Below, in pieces: positions 18,292 to 28,706 of a stretch of DNA of 64,000 bases (the stretch's first letter is position 1; the number at the start of each line of letters is the position of its first letter). The notes beneath the pieces are model-generated. The model saw nothing but the letters and a program-made list of their open reading frames with translations. It did no database searches and was not told where the DNA came from. Source of the DNA: Aeromonas bestiarum. Lineage in GTDB: Bacteria; Pseudomonadota; Gammaproteobacteria; Enterobacterales; Aeromonadaceae. The stretch covers positions 1-64,000 of the forward strand of contig NZ_CDDA01000032.1 of the NCBI RefSeq assembly GCF_000819745.1, in the 5' to 3' direction. The translations under genes and the position numbers were made by a program.

Positions 18292-20646
18292 TCAGGAGGG
18301 GTTTTCCAGCCGAAATTCGACTCTGTCGCTGTTGCCCGCCTCATCCACCACCACCAGCTGGTAGCGCCCCGCCTCGCTCAATACCTGATCCCCGTCCCAG
18401 CGTAACCGCTGGCCGTTGAGAAACCAGAACGGCTTGCCCACGCCACCCAGCACCCTGGGTTGCAGGCGATAGCGCTGGCTGCGAATAAGGTTGCCCTCCC
18501 CCAGCGCGACGATGCGAATGGGCGCCTGCAGATCGGCGCGCTTCGCTTCCCCCGCGCAATGGCTTGCCAGCAGCGCCGTGCGCCGTTCCCCCGGCGCCCG
18601 CCAGGGTTCCAGCGAGAGCGGCCAGAGCGCTCGCCAGCTTGAGTGGGTCGCATCACTGCAGCGCGCCAGGGTGGGGGTTCCCTGCTCGGTCAGCGCAACC
18701 TGACGCAGCGGTGAGGGCCAGTCCATGGGATCGGGCAAGGTGGGGGGATCCCGTTCATCCAGCAGCCAGGCGCTCTGTTGTTGCAGGCAGGCTTCTGGCA
18801 GGGTGGCACCCACCCGCCGCCCGAGCGGCCAGCAGATCTCGCTCTCGCTCACCGTATTGGGCTGCGCCGGCAGGGGGCTGTTGTCCCCCAGCCGCGAATA
18901 GACGGAGAGCAGCAGTGGCACGGCCGCACTCTGGCCGTAAAAACCGGGCAAGGGGGTGCCGTCGGGCCGCCCCAGCCAGACACCCAGGGTCCAGCGGCCC
19001 GAGACCCCCAGCGCCCAGCTGTCCCGGTAGCCGTAGCTGGTGCCCGTCTTCCAGGCCAGCCGGTTGACCCGGCCGGTCGCCTCGCTGGCAAAGGGCTGAT
19101 CCGCCCGCCCCTGCGAACTCAAAATCTGCCAGATGATCCAGGCGGCTCCAGGGCTCAGCAAGGGGCGCGAGACCGCCTTTTGTCCCGCCAGCCAGACCGG
19201 CATCGCCACCTGTCCCTGCCGGGTGAGGGAGCTATAGAGCGCCACCAGCTGTTCCAGCCGAATGCCCGCCGCCCCGAGCGCGATGGCGGGGTTGGGCTTG
19301 TCGGAGAGCGCCAGTCTGACCCCGGCGTTGTCCAGTCGATTGACCAGGGTATCAGGCCCAAGAGCCTCCAGTACCTGTACGGCCGGCACGTTGAGGGATT
19401 GCTGCAGCGCCCGGGTCAGGGTCACGGGCCCCTGAAAGGCACCGGTAAAGTTGGCGGGTCGATAGTCCGATCCCAATCTGGGTGCATCGGAGAGCAGGGA
19501 GGCGGAGTGAACCAGCCCGGCGTCGAGCGCCAGACCGTAGATGAAGGGCTTGAGGGTGGAGCCGGGGGAGCGGATCGCCTGCACCATGTCGAGGTAGCCG
19601 TGGCGCCTCAAGTTGCCATACTCGGCGCTGCCCACGTAGGCGCGCACCGCCATGGTCTGGTTGTCCACCAGCAGCAGGGCGGCGGAGGTCTGCTCCGGGA
19701 AACGGCGGATATAGCTCTCCACCCGCGCCTCCAGCCAGCGCTGCAGATCCCCGTCTATGGTGGTATGCACCAGTGCGCCCGGCTGACTGTCGGCGGCCAA
19801 ACGGGCAAACAGCGGCGCCTCCATCGGTGTGAAGTGACCGCGGGCCAGTACCGGCTCGATGCGCCCCTCCGTCCAGACTGCCTCCGACCAGGCCCCCTGC
19901 CTGACCAGCCGCTGCATCACCTTGTCACGGGCGGCGCGGGCGCGATCTGGGTGCCTGTCCGGCCGGTAACGGCTGGGTGCCTGCGGCAGCACCGCCAGCA
20001 GGGCGGCCTCGGCATGGGTGAGCTTGGCCGCACTCTTGCCCAGATAGGCAAAGCTGGCCGCCTGTACCCCTTCAAGGTTGCCGCCAAACGGTGCCCGATT
20101 GAGATAGACGGTGAGCAGGGTGCGCTTGTCGTAGTGCCACTCCAGCTGCAGCGCCCGCGCCATCTGGCGCAGCTTGCCGGGCACGCTCCTGTGATAGGGC
20201 TCGATGAGGCGGGCCACCTGCATGGTGAGGGTCGAGCCGCCCGAGACAGCCCGCCCGTAACGCAGCCATTGCCAGACCCCGCGTACCATGGCCACAGGGT
20301 TGACCCCGGGATGGCGCCAGAAATAGCGATCCTCGTAGCCCAGCAGCGCCTCTATATAGCGGGGGGAGACCTGCTCCAGAGTCACGGGATAACGCCACAC
20401 CCCGCTGGTATCGGCGAAGGCCCGCAGCGGCCGCCCCTTGAGATCGAGTACCACCCGCGCGAAGGCGGGATCCAGCGGTGGCGGCGGGAAGGCGCGATCC
20501 AGCACCAGCAACAACAGGATGACGCCAGCCAATAGCAGCGCCGTCAAACGCAACCAGCGAGGTAGATGCCGCAGCGCAAGCCAAGCCTGGCGCAACCACA
20601 AACGGCCACGTTGCCAGAACGTGGCCGGGAGAACCGTCTCCAGCAA
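18292..20646 (-). CDS. pbpC: Penicillin-binding protein 1C
   Basis: A 784-residue bifunctional class A penicillin-binding protein. After a membrane anchor (LTALLLAGVILLLLVLD) comes a GT51 transglycosylase domain with EDRYFWRHPG and GGSTLTMQ motifs. A transpeptidase domain follows, with SPGSTLKPF (active Ser near residue 356), SLN and KTGTS (near 530). A C-terminal BiPBP_C-type domain completes it. PBP1C acts in the periplasm. It begins seven bases after the yfhM-like gene, matching the conserved yfhM-pbpC pairing in E. coli. Confidence 0.96.
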   Translation of the reverse strand: MLETVLPATFWQRGRLWLRQAWLALRHLPRWLRLTALLLAGVILLLLVLDRAFPPPPLDPAFARVVLDLKGRPLRAFADTSGVWRYPVTLEQVSPRYIEALLGYEDRYFWRHPGVNPVAMVRGVWQWLRYGRAVSGGSTLTMQVARLIEPYHRSVPGKLRQMARALQLEWHYDKRTLLTVYLNRAPFGGNLEGVQAASFAYLGKSAAKLTHAEAALLAVLPQAPSRYRPDRHPDRARAARDKVMQRLVRQGAWSEAVWTEGRIEPVLARGHFTPMEAPLFARLAADSQPGALVHTTIDGDLQRWLEARVESYIRRFPEQTSAALLLVDNQTMAVRAYVGSAEYGNLRRHGYLDMVQAIRSPGSTLKPFIYGLALDAGLVHSASLLSDAPRLGSDYRPANFTGAFQGPVTLTRALQQSLNVPAVQVLEALGPDTLVNRLDNAGVRLALSDKPNPAIALGAAGIRLEQLVALYSSLTRQGQVAMPVWLAGQKAVSRPLLSPGAAWIIWQILSSQGRADQPFASEATGRVNRLAWKTGTSYGYRDSWALGVSGRWTLGVWLGRPDGTPLPGFYGQSAAVPLLLSVYSRLGDNSPLPAQPNTVSESEICWPLGRRVGATLPEACLQQQSAWLLDERDPPTLPDPMDWPSPLRQVALTEQGTPTLARCSDATHSSWRALWPLSLEPWRAPGERRTALLASHCAGEAKRADLQAPIRIVALGEGNLIRSQRYRLQPRVLGGVGKPFWFLNGQRLRWDGDQVLSEAGRYQLVVVDEAGNSDRVEFRLENPS

Positions 20647-20653
20647 GGGGGCG

Positions 20654-23600
20654 TTACTCAGAGATAATCACCTCGTGGATATCCTGCCCGACCGCCCGCA
20701 GTTCGGGTCGGTACATATCCTCCACCTGGGTCGGCGGCACCTGATAACGACCCGGGGTCACGGCCCGCATCAGGTAGATCAGCTGCTGGTTGCCTCCTTC
20801 GCTCAGATCCAGCGCCGCCGTGTAGCGATCGTCACGAAACTCCTGATGCTTGAGGTAGTCGTTCCACTCGCTCTGCCACGCCGGTTTGCCCTCTATGCTG
20901 AGCTCCTCGAGCTTGATGCTGGTGCCAAGAGCCGGGTTTTCCAGCTCAAATCCCGCCGGCAGCATCTCCACCAACAAGGCATCGGGCACCGTCTGTTCGC
21001 TGCTCACATTGAGCCGCACCACCACCAAATCGCCCACCTTGACCTTGGCGGGATCGAGCGGCTTGCCATCGGCATTGAACCAGCTGCGGGTCACGCTCAT
21101 GCCCTGGCTGATACGTATGGGAGCCTGCTCGGGATATCCGATCAAGGTGCGCTGCACATAGAGGGAGCCCTTGCCCTCGTTGGTCACGCCAGTCGCCGCC
21201 AGGGCCTCGGGGACACCGATCTGCGCACTGTTTTTACCGGCAACGGCCTGGTCGCCACTGATTGACGCTAGCCTTGCCTGCCAGTCAGCAGCAGGATCGA
21301 CCTGCGCCAACCGCAACAGGGCGAGGCGCTCCTGGGTGCTTAGCCACTGGCGATGGGCCAGAGTATCGGCCACCTTGGCGCTGAGCTCAGACCAGCGATC
21401 CTCGGCCAGCTTGTGCTGGCGCAGCAGAGCGAGCTCCAACGCCCCATCGCGCAGGGGCGAACCGTAATCGGCCAGATAATCCTCACCGCGCGGGGTTGCC
21501 AGCGTCCGGGCAAGGGCCTTGGCGGCAGTCTGCTCATCCCCCATGGCGGAAAGCGCCAGCGAGAGGTGCAAGAGCGGCAAACCGGAGCGGGCATGATCCG
21601 CCTGCTGCTCCCAGATGAGACGCAGGGTGGCGAGCGGCGCCTTGCCCACCCGCGCCAGCACATAGGCGCTATAGGCCTGATAGGCCAGCCGACTGTGCTC
21701 GGGGGCACTGCTCCAGCGCTCGCCGTACTGGCTGTCGGTGAGGTAGCTCTGCAGGCGATTGAGGGCCTGACTCAACATGGCCTCGGGCACGGCGTCACCG
21801 GCCTCCTTGCGGGTCAGCAGGTAGTCGGCCGCATAGGCGGTGAGCCACTGCTCCTCGTCGGAGCGACCGTCCCACAGGCCAAAGCCGCCACTCGGCAGTT
21901 GCAACCGTTGCAGCCGCTGCAGCAGGGTGCGCTGCAGATCCGCCTCGCTCACCGGCTTGCTCCCCTGCGCAGGTTTGGACCAGGCCGCACGCTCATCCGC
22001 CGTGGTCAGCAAGTAAGGCCAGGCGCGGGACAGGGTCTGCTCCAGACAGGCGTAGGGATAATCGGCCAGCGCCTGCCACTGGGCCGCCGGATCCCAGGGG
22101 GGCGTACCTGAGAGGCTGAGCAGCCCCTGCAGATTGGCGGGATCCAGCCCGGCCAGTTCGCTCTGGGCAAAGTTCATCTGCTGACCTGGAGTCAGCATCT
22201 GGTAGCGCTGGCGCGTCTGGGCAGGCCAGGGGGAGCGCAGCGGCAGCGACCAGTCGCGGCTTATCGCAAAGCCCTTGCCGCTGGCCGCCAGTTGCAGGCG
22301 GGCCACCCCGCTCGCCCCGGTCACTGTGAGCGGCAGGGTCAGCCACTGCTCCTCGCCGTTTTTAAGCGTCAGCGTCTCGGGCAGTTCGCCGCCCGCCTGC
22401 AAGCCGCCGGTCAGGGTCCAAACCAGCGACAGGCTCTGATCCTCGCCGCTCATGTTGCGCAGCTGCATCAGGGCGCGGGTCTGATCCCCTCTGGCCCCAA
22501 AGCGCGGCCAGCCAATCTCGGCCACCAGCGGCGCAACCACCTTGACGGCGCGCTCGGCTTCCCCCACCTGCTGCGCGTTCCAGGCCAGCGCCATCAGCAC
22601 CAGCTCGCCGTTGAAGTTGGGCAGATCGAGCGGGATCACCGCCTTGCCACTCTCGTCAAAACTCACCTCACCGCTCCAGAGCGCGGCGATCTCGACCCGG
22701 CTCTCCAGCGCACCGCCCTTCTTCAGCGCCGGGGCATCGCCACCGTAGTTGAGGCGGGCCAGCTTGCCATCCTGCGGCGGTATCACCTGACCGTAGTTGT
22801 CGAACAAGTCTTGCGCGAAGCGCTTGCGGCCAAAGAAGATCTCGAACGGGGAGAGGGGCTGGTAATCGCTGATATTGAGCACGCCCCGATCCACCGCCGC
22901 CAATACCACTCGCCCCTGACTGTTGGGGGTGGAGGTGGCGGTTACCTCGAAACGGGTGAGCGGCACCGCCTTGTCCGGCGCACTCAGGCTGAGCGGCAGG
23001 CGGCGGGCTTCTCTGTCCAGGGTGAGCGGCACCAGGCCGACCGAACGCAGACTCTGCACGCTCTTTTGGCTCACCGGCTTTGACTCGCTGTCGGGAGCGG
23101 CGATCTGGGCTGAGATATGCAGATCATGACGCTGCCACTCGGGGCTGACGGGGATCTCGAACTCGCCGCGCGCCTCCGCCGAACCGCCGCTTTCGGCTCG
23201 CAGCTCGATACGCTGCCACCAGCGCAGGCCGTCACCATCTTCCACCAGCAGCAGCCCCTTGCCAGCACGGGGGGCAACCAGGGTCACCTTCGCCTTGTCG
23301 CCGGCCTGATAGGCGCGCTTGTCGAGGCTGATGGCAATCTTGTCAGGCCGCGCCTGCTCACCGCCACCGCCCCAGGCGTAACTGCCGATCTCGACCCGCA
23401 GGCTGGATTGATGGCCCTGACTGTTCTCCACCTCCAATCGATACCAGCCCGCCGCCAGTTGCAAACTGAGGGCGGTCGGCCCCTTGCCATCGAGTTGCAA
23501 GGTCTGCTCCTGCTCCAGATAGGGCTGGCTGTTAAACTCGTACTTCCACCCCTCGCCGTCGGCGTAGTGCCAGTAGTAGTCGCGGTATTCGTTGACCAGC

Positions 23601-25555
23601 CGCACCTTCACCTCGCCCGCCACCGGCTGGCCCTTGTCATCCAGGTTGAGGATCTGGAAGGGCAGCGGCTTGCCCCCTTCCACCCTGTCCGCCACGAAAT
23701 CGGCCCTCAGCGCCGGCCACTGGCTACCCGCCGGCCAGCCGTACTGGGTGCGACTGCGATTGACGGCGCGACCGCCGGGCTCGGAGAGCGACACCCGATA
23801 GGCTACCTCCAGCGGTCCGAGTGCACTCACGCCATCCAGCTCATCTGCCAGCGAGAAGGTCCCCTGCCCCTGTTCATTCAGGGTGAGGTTGAGGGGTTCC
23901 AGCTCCTTGGTTTGCTCGGCGAGCAGCACGTCCCCCAGAGTGAACTCCTGCCACTGGGTGAAAGGCATGGCCGCGCGGCTTATTTTCACGTCGGCCTTCG
24001 CCTTGGTATTGCTGGCGGGGGCGCCGTAGAGATAATCCCCCTGCAATGGCAGGGTGAGCGCCTCTTGCGGGGCCAGCAATTCGCCATCCGGCCCCTTGCC
24101 GAGTTGCAGCTTGAGCCGCTCCGGCAGGAACTCCTCCACCAGGAAGGGCCACTCGAAGCGGCTGCCGGCGGCGGTTTTCAGGTTGATGGTCCAGCGCCCG
24201 AGCGGCGCGTCATCCGGCAGGCGCAGACCGTAGTGGGCGGCCCCCAGGCTGTCCGGCAGCAGACGCTTTTGTTCGAGCAGCTGGCCATCCGGCTGTTTCA
24301 CCTCCAGCTCCACCGCCATTCCCGGCAGCAGCTGGCCATCCTGCCCCTTGAGCAGGATCTCGCTGTCCAGCCGCTCGCCGGGACGGTAGAGATCCCGCCC
24401 GCTGAACAGATAAAGCTGCTGGGCCTGCCAGGGCTGGGTGCCGAGATCGAAGGCGGCGAGATCCAGCGCGGCGCCATCGAGGCGCAGCACAGCCAGATGC
24501 TTGCCCTGCTCGGCCAGCAGCAGGCGGGCGCCCTGCACCTGGTCGAAGCGGCGATGGCCCTGATTGTCACTGGTCTGCACCTGCAGCCGGTTGCCCTTCT
24601 CGTCGAGCAGGGAGAGCTGTACCTCCTTGAGGGGATCCGCACTCGCCAGCGAGCTGACAAACACCTCCAGCTGATCCCGGTAACGGCGGGCACTGAGCCC
24701 CATGTCGCTCACCGCGAAATAGGTGGTCTCCTTGCGCCAGTCGTAGTTGCCAAGGGGAGACATGACGGCAAAGTAGACACCGGCCTCGGCCAGCTGCGGC
24801 TCCTTGACGTTGATGAGACGAGTCTCGCGGCGGTTGGCATCCAGCGCCAGCGCGTAGCGGCCGCTGAATACCCGCTTGGCACGGCTGGTGATCTGATCCA
24901 GCTCCCAGTTGCCCATGCCGGCGCCAGGTCTGTACTCGGCCAAAAAGCGTGGCAGATACTCGGCATCGACCCGGAAGAAGTCGATATTGACCTCATCCAC
25001 ATTCACCGCGCTGATGGGCAGGCGCAGCTCCTGGCGCAACGGCAACACCATGCCGCTGGCGGTAAACGAGGCCCCCGCCTCCAACGGCCGGGTCTTGAGG
25101 GTCCAGCGCTGTGGATCCGGGCCCAGGCCCGATTTGAGGGTCACCTCGTAGCTTTTGTCGGGCGCGACCTGCGGGAAGTAGAGGGTGCGGCCATCCTCGG
25201 CCAGGATCCACTCCCCCTGCACCTGCTTGCCCCCCTGGCTCACCACCAGCCAGCTCTGCCAGTTCGCCCTCGGCACCAACGGGCCGGAGAAGACCAGCGC
25301 CAGCGCCGGGGCGTCTCTATATTGGCGGGCATTGGCCTGCACCACAGAGTCAGGTGCTCCAGCCTCCTGCTGCGCGCCGGTTTGCGCAGTCGGCGCATTG
25401 GCTGTGGCATGAGTGGCGGGCTTGTCAGGGCCGCAGCCAGCCAAGAGCAGACCGGCCAGCCCGCTCAACAACAAGGCAGACCAGCGACGCCGGCGCGGCG
25501 CAAGCCGCAGGGGAGCAAGGTGGTGGGCAGCAGGGCGAGGGTCAAAGGGGCGCAT
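20654..25555 (-). CDS. yfhM: Alpha-2-macroglobulin family lipoprotein (YfhM)
   Basis: A protein of about 1630 residues similar in size to E. coli YfhM (1653). A lipobox (LLSGLAGLLLAGC) marks it as a lipoprotein. The thioester motif CLEQ is present in PYACLEQTLSRAW (about residue 1167), followed by the alpha-helical complement-like domain. Bacterial alpha-2-macroglobulins are thought to trap proteases that breach the outer membrane, with PBP1C repairing peptidoglycan. The start at 25555 is preferred over 25633 because it puts the lipobox in a normal signal peptide; the exact ATG is uncertain. Confidence 0.95.
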   Translation of the reverse strand: MRPFDPRPAAHHLAPLRLAPRRRRWSALLLSGLAGLLLAGCGPDKPATHATANAPTAQTGAQQEAGAPDSVVQANARQYRDAPALALVFSGPLVPRANWQSWLVVSQGGKQVQGEWILAEDGRTLYFPQVAPDKSYEVTLKSGLGPDPQRWTLKTRPLEAGASFTASGMVLPLRQELRLPISAVNVDEVNIDFFRVDAEYLPRFLAEYRPGAGMGNWELDQITSRAKRVFSGRYALALDANRRETRLINVKEPQLAEAGVYFAVMSPLGNYDWRKETTYFAVSDMGLSARRYRDQLEVFVSSLASADPLKEVQLSLLDEKGNRLQVQTSDNQGHRRFDQVQGARLLLAEQGKHLAVLRLDGAALDLAAFDLGTQPWQAQQLYLFSGRDLYRPGERLDSEILLKGQDGQLLPGMAVELEVKQPDGQLLEQKRLLPDSLGAAHYGLRLPDDAPLGRWTINLKTAAGSRFEWPFLVEEFLPERLKLQLGKGPDGELLAPQEALTLPLQGDYLYGAPASNTKAKADVKISRAAMPFTQWQEFTLGDVLLAEQTKELEPLNLTLNEQGQGTFSLADELDGVSALGPLEVAYRVSLSEPGGRAVNRSRTQYGWPAGSQWPALRADFVADRVEGGKPLPFQILNLDDKGQPVAGEVKVRLVNEYRDYYWHYADGEGWKYEFNSQPYLEQEQTLQLDGKGPTALSLQLAAGWYRLEVENSQGHQSSLRVEIGSYAWGGGGEQARPDKIAISLDKRAYQAGDKAKVTLVAPRAGKGLLLVEDGDGLRWWQRIELRAESGGSAEARGEFEIPVSPEWQRHDLHISAQIAAPDSESKPVSQKSVQSLRSVGLVPLTLDREARRLPLSLSAPDKAVPLTRFEVTATSTPNSQGRVVLAAVDRGVLNISDYQPLSPFEIFFGRKRFAQDLFDNYGQVIPPQDGKLARLNYGGDAPALKKGGALESRVEIAALWSGEVSFDESGKAVIPLDLPNFNGELVLMALAWNAQQVGEAERAVKVVAPLVAEIGWPRFGARGDQTRALMQLRNMSGEDQSLSLVWTLTGGLQAGGELPETLTLKNGEEQWLTLPLTVTGASGVARLQLAASGKGFAISRDWSLPLRSPWPAQTRQRYQMLTPGQQMNFAQSELAGLDPANLQGLLSLSGTPPWDPAAQWQALADYPYACLEQTLSRAWPYLLTTADERAAWSKPAQGSKPVSEADLQRTLLQRLQRLQLPSGGFGLWDGRSDEEQWLTAYAADYLLTRKEAGDAVPEAMLSQALNRLQSYLTDSQYGERWSSAPEHSRLAYQAYSAYVLARVGKAPLATLRLIWEQQADHARSGLPLLHLSLALSAMGDEQTAAKALARTLATPRGEDYLADYGSPLRDGALELALLRQHKLAEDRWSELSAKVADTLAHRQWLSTQERLALLRLAQVDPAADWQARLASISGDQAVAGKNSAQIGVPEALAATGVTNEGKGSLYVQRTLIGYPEQAPIRISQGMSVTRSWFNADGKPLDPAKVKVGDLVVVRLNVSSEQTVPDALLVEMLPAGFELENPALGTSIKLEELSIEGKPAWQSEWNDYLKHQEFRDDRYTAALDLSEGGNQQLIYLMRAVTPGRYQVPPTQVEDMYRPELRAVGQDIHEVIISE

Positions 25556-26080
25556 AGGTTCCATCCCGGATTGGATCGCTGCCACAGCAGCGCGATAGGC
25601 AACAGGATAAGACATCCGACTCGCTTGACACAAAACTCATTTCCTGGAGGCCAAGCGCCTCTCTGTTCAGCAGTGATCCCAGACGGCCATAGCGTTGTCG
25701 TTCGAATAACAAGCCGGCAGACATGTCATTGGGCACCTCTTGCGAGACCCATGCTTGGTGTGACGCTACCCACATGCTTTCTATCAACCCCGGCTAAACT
25801 GAATATCACTGTCATCTTTACTGAAGTTAACGATGGTTCACGCTCAGACAGCAACTGTTTTTAGAGCATGTCGAAATGGAAATTACAAAGAGAATCCATC
25901 TTTAAGAAGCTTGATAATTATTTAATTTATTCAATGCATTGCGACAAAAATCATTCGAAATGAGCGCAACCATGAATATAGCGACATGAAAGATCCAATT
26001 ATATTTATGTGATTGCCGGCTTGGACGTTAGCCACGACCGAATAGTATGCCCCCTTTGTTAATCATGAGGTTTCGTCAAA
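25556..26080. other. Divergent intergenic region upstream of the efflux operon
   Basis: About 525 bases between the yfhM-like gene and the AI-2E-family gene, with an AT-rich right half. It must hold promoters for both directions. I see no named operator, riboswitch or small gene in it. Confidence 0.4.
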
Positions 26081-27175
26081 ATGGAAAATAATGACCAGTC
26101 TCTTTTTGAAAAACGACTAGTTGCCAGATTCCTGGATATGTTCATCAAGTTTGGTCTGATCATGGGGTTGGGTTCTTTCTGCTTTACCGTATTTTCACCC
26201 TTCATGAACATGATGCTGTGGGCCCTGATCCTGGCCGTGACCCTCTATCCGCTGCACCAGCGCTTTGCCGCACGGCTGGGGGGAAAGCAAGGGCGGGCAT
26301 CGACCCTGTTGGTGATGCTTGGCGTGCTGCTGATCGTGGCCCCCACCGTCGTCATGCTCAGCTCTCTGGGCGACAGCGTCAGCGCCCTGGTCGACAAGAT
26401 GGACAACAATACTCTGGTGATCCCGGCACCTTCTGCTGACATCGCCAGCATTCCGCTGGTGGGCGCCAAGCTGCATGACATCTGGTCAAAAGCCTCGCAG
26501 GATCTGCCCAGCCTGGTGAACAGCTACCAGCCGCAGTTGGGGGATCTGGCCAAGCAAGTCGTCGGCATGCTGGCCAGCATGGGGGGCGGCTTGCTTGGCT
26601 TCGTTGTCTCCTTCATCGTCGCCGGCATCATGATGGCCTGGGGCGAGGCAGGAGCCGTCAGTGCCGACCGCATCGCCATGCGTATCACGGATGAACGCAA
26701 GGGACTCGCCCTGACCAAGCTGTGCACCAGCACCATACGGGCCGTCGCTCAAGGGGTCATCGGGGTCGCCTTCATTCAGGCCCTGCTGGCAGGCATCGTC
26801 ATGTCCTTGGCAGGGATCCCGGCGGTCGGCATCTTCTTTATCCTGGCCCTCATCCTGGGCATAGCCCAGGTCCCCGTTATTCTGGTGACAGGCCCCGCCA
26901 TCGCTTACATGTGGGCGGCGGGCGATCACGGCACAGTAGTGAACATCATTTACTCTGTGCTGCTGATAGTGGCGGGCATGGCAGACAACGTGCTCAAGCC
27001 GCTGCTGTTGGGGCGTGGTGTCGATGCCCCCATGCCTGTGGTGCTGCTCGGTGCCCTGGGCGGCATGGCCACCAGCGGTATCCTCGGCATGTTCATCGGG
27101 GCCACCCTGCTCTCCATCGGCTATCGCATCTTCATGGCCTGGGTCAACGAAGGTCTGGCCAGCACGGGCCAATAA
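26081..27175 (+). CDS. AI-2E family transporter (UPF0118)
   Basis: A 364-residue inner-membrane protein with about eight hydrophobic helices and the family-typical C-terminal glycine/proline-rich helices (LILGIAQVPVILVTGP, LLLGRGVDAPMPVVLLGALG). The family includes exporters of autoinducer-2 and Na+/H+ antiporters, so the substrate cannot be assumed. It is the first gene of a tightly spaced five-gene operon, four bases before the outer-membrane factor gene. Confidence 0.88.
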   Translation: MENNDQSLFEKRLVARFLDMFIKFGLIMGLGSFCFTVFSPFMNMMLWALILAVTLYPLHQRFAARLGGKQGRASTLLVMLGVLLIVAPTVVMLSSLGDSVSALVDKMDNNTLVIPAPSADIASIPLVGAKLHDIWSKASQDLPSLVNSYQPQLGDLAKQVVGMLASMGGGLLGFVVSFIVAGIMMAWGEAGAVSADRIAMRITDERKGLALTKLCTSTIRAVAQGVIGVAFIQALLAGIVMSLAGIPAVGIFFILALILGIAQVPVILVTGPAIAYMWAAGDHGTVVNIIYSVLLIVAGMADNVLKPLLLGRGVDAPMPVVLLGALGGMATSGILGMFIGATLLSIGYRIFMAWVNEGLASTGQ

Positions 27176-27179
27176 CCCT

Positions 27180-28706
27180 ATGGCCCCCGACCTGCCTCTC
27201 ATGCGCCCCCTGCTTGCCGGGGGCGCATGCCTGTTGCTCGGCGCCTGTACCCTGCTAGGCCCCGACTATCAGACGCCCCGAGTCGAGGAGATAGCCAGCT
27301 GGCAGAACGCCAGCCAGCACGAGATGCCAGCAGCGGCTCGCACCGTCGACTATCACCAGTGGTGGCAGCGGCTGAATGATCCCGTGCTGACTGCGCTGGT
27401 CGAGGAGGCTCTGGTCAAGAACCCGGACGTACGGATCGCGGGCCTGCGCATCCTCGAGGCCCAGGCCCAGCTCGGCATCGCCGAGAGCCTGCTCGGCCCG
27501 CAAGCCACTGTGGGCACGGGGGAATGGCTGCAGGCCGGCCAGACCCAGAGCGGCCACAGCAGCGCGGGCAGTCGCTATGGCGCTGGCTTCAACCTCGGCT
27601 GGGAACTCGACTTCTGGGGCAGGTTCCAGCGTGGTGTCGAGTCGGCGGATGCCAACTACTTCGCCACCCTGGCGCAGTATGACGATGTGCAGGTGTTGAT
27701 GATTGCCCAGGTGGCCCAGCTCTATGTGAGCATACGCACAGTCGAGGCCCGCCTGCAGATAGCCCATGAGAACGCCCGCATCCAGCAGCGCAGCCTGGAG
27801 ATCACCGAGCGGCTGTTCAAAAGCGGCAACAGCGCCGAACTGGATGTGCAGCAGGCCAAGACCCAGTACCTCGGCACCCTCTCCGGCATCCCGCAGCTCG
27901 AAACCAACCTGCGCCAGAGTCAGAATGCCCTCAGTACCCTGCTTGCCAGGGCTCCGGGGCCGCTGCCGGAGATGAGCCGCCATACCGGGAAGATCCCGCA
28001 AGGTGCGCTCGCACTGGTCGCCGAGATGCCGGCAGACTTGCTGCGCCGTCGCCCCGACGTGCGCGTCGCGGAGCGGCAACTGGCCGCCCAGTCGGCGCTG
28101 ATCGGGGTCGCAGAGGCCGAACTCTACCCCGCCATCACCCTGCTCGGCACCCTGGGGATCAGCGCGACCAGCGGCAGCAGCGAGATCTTCTCCTGGGCCG
28201 TCGGGCCGTCACTGAGCTGGAACCTGCTCGATCAGGGGCGGCTCGGCAACCAGATCCTGGTACAGGATGTCCGTTTCCAGCAGTTGCACGAACGCTATCG
28301 CGATACCGTGTTCAAGGCGGCTCGCGAGGTGGACGATGCGGCCGTGGCTTATGCCAACGACCAGGATGAGCTCGCCCTGCTGATCCAGACAGGGGCGGCG
28401 GCCCGTCGCTCTCTGGACATCGCCAACACCCAGTACCGCGAGGGGATGGCCGACTTCCAGCGGGTACTCGACTCCCAGCGCGCCCTGTTCAACCAGCAGG
28501 AGCGCCTGGTCAACAGTCGCGGAGCCCAGATGCGCGACCTCATCACGCTCTACAAGGCTCTCGGCGGTGGCTGGGAACCGGGACGATCGCGCGCCCTGGT
28601 GACCCCGGAGGTCGATGCCCGGCTCAGAGCCCGCGCCGACTGGGCTCCCCTGCTCGATGCCACCCGGCCCCCACCCACGACCATCAAGGTAATCACCCAT
28701 GACTGA
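27180..28706 (+). CDS. Outer-membrane efflux lipoprotein (NodT/OprM type)
   Basis: A 508-residue RND-type outer-membrane factor. The lipobox is GACLLLGAC, giving a lipidated N terminus at CTLLGPDYQTP, followed by the duplicated OEP domains with long helices that form the trimeric periplasmic tunnel. The motif LLRRRPDVRVAERQLAAQ is characteristic of the second repeat. The start at 27180 is selected by the signal peptide. It overlaps the adaptor gene by eight bases, indicating translational coupling. Confidence 0.93.
   Translation: MAPDLPLMRPLLAGGACLLLGACTLLGPDYQTPRVEEIASWQNASQHEMPAAARTVDYHQWWQRLNDPVLTALVEEALVKNPDVRIAGLRILEAQAQLGIAESLLGPQATVGTGEWLQAGQTQSGHSSAGSRYGAGFNLGWELDFWGRFQRGVESADANYFATLAQYDDVQVLMIAQVAQLYVSIRTVEARLQIAHENARIQQRSLEITERLFKSGNSAELDVQQAKTQYLGTLSGIPQLETNLRQSQNALSTLLARAPGPLPEMSRHTGKIPQGALALVAEMPADLLRRRPDVRVAERQLAAQSALIGVAEAELYPAITLLGTLGISATSGSSEIFSWAVGPSLSWNLLDQGRLGNQILVQDVRFQQLHERYRDTVFKAAREVDDAAVAYANDQDELALLIQTGAAARRSLDIANTQYREGMADFQRVLDSQRALFNQQERLVNSRGAQMRDLITLYKALGGGWEPGRSRALVTPEVDARLRARADWAPLLDATRPPPTTIKVITHD

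Noticed and set aside
18778-20535. Plus-strand frame of 585 codons opposite pbpC
   Set aside because: Antisense to clear transglycosylase and transpeptidase motifs, with no recognisable protein features.
23117-25864. Long plus-strand frame of 915 codons opposite the yfhM-like gene
   Set aside because: It is antisense to a recognised full-length alpha-2-macroglobulin gene, has low-complexity Gln/Arg/Leu-rich translation and no domain; it is a high-GC shadow.
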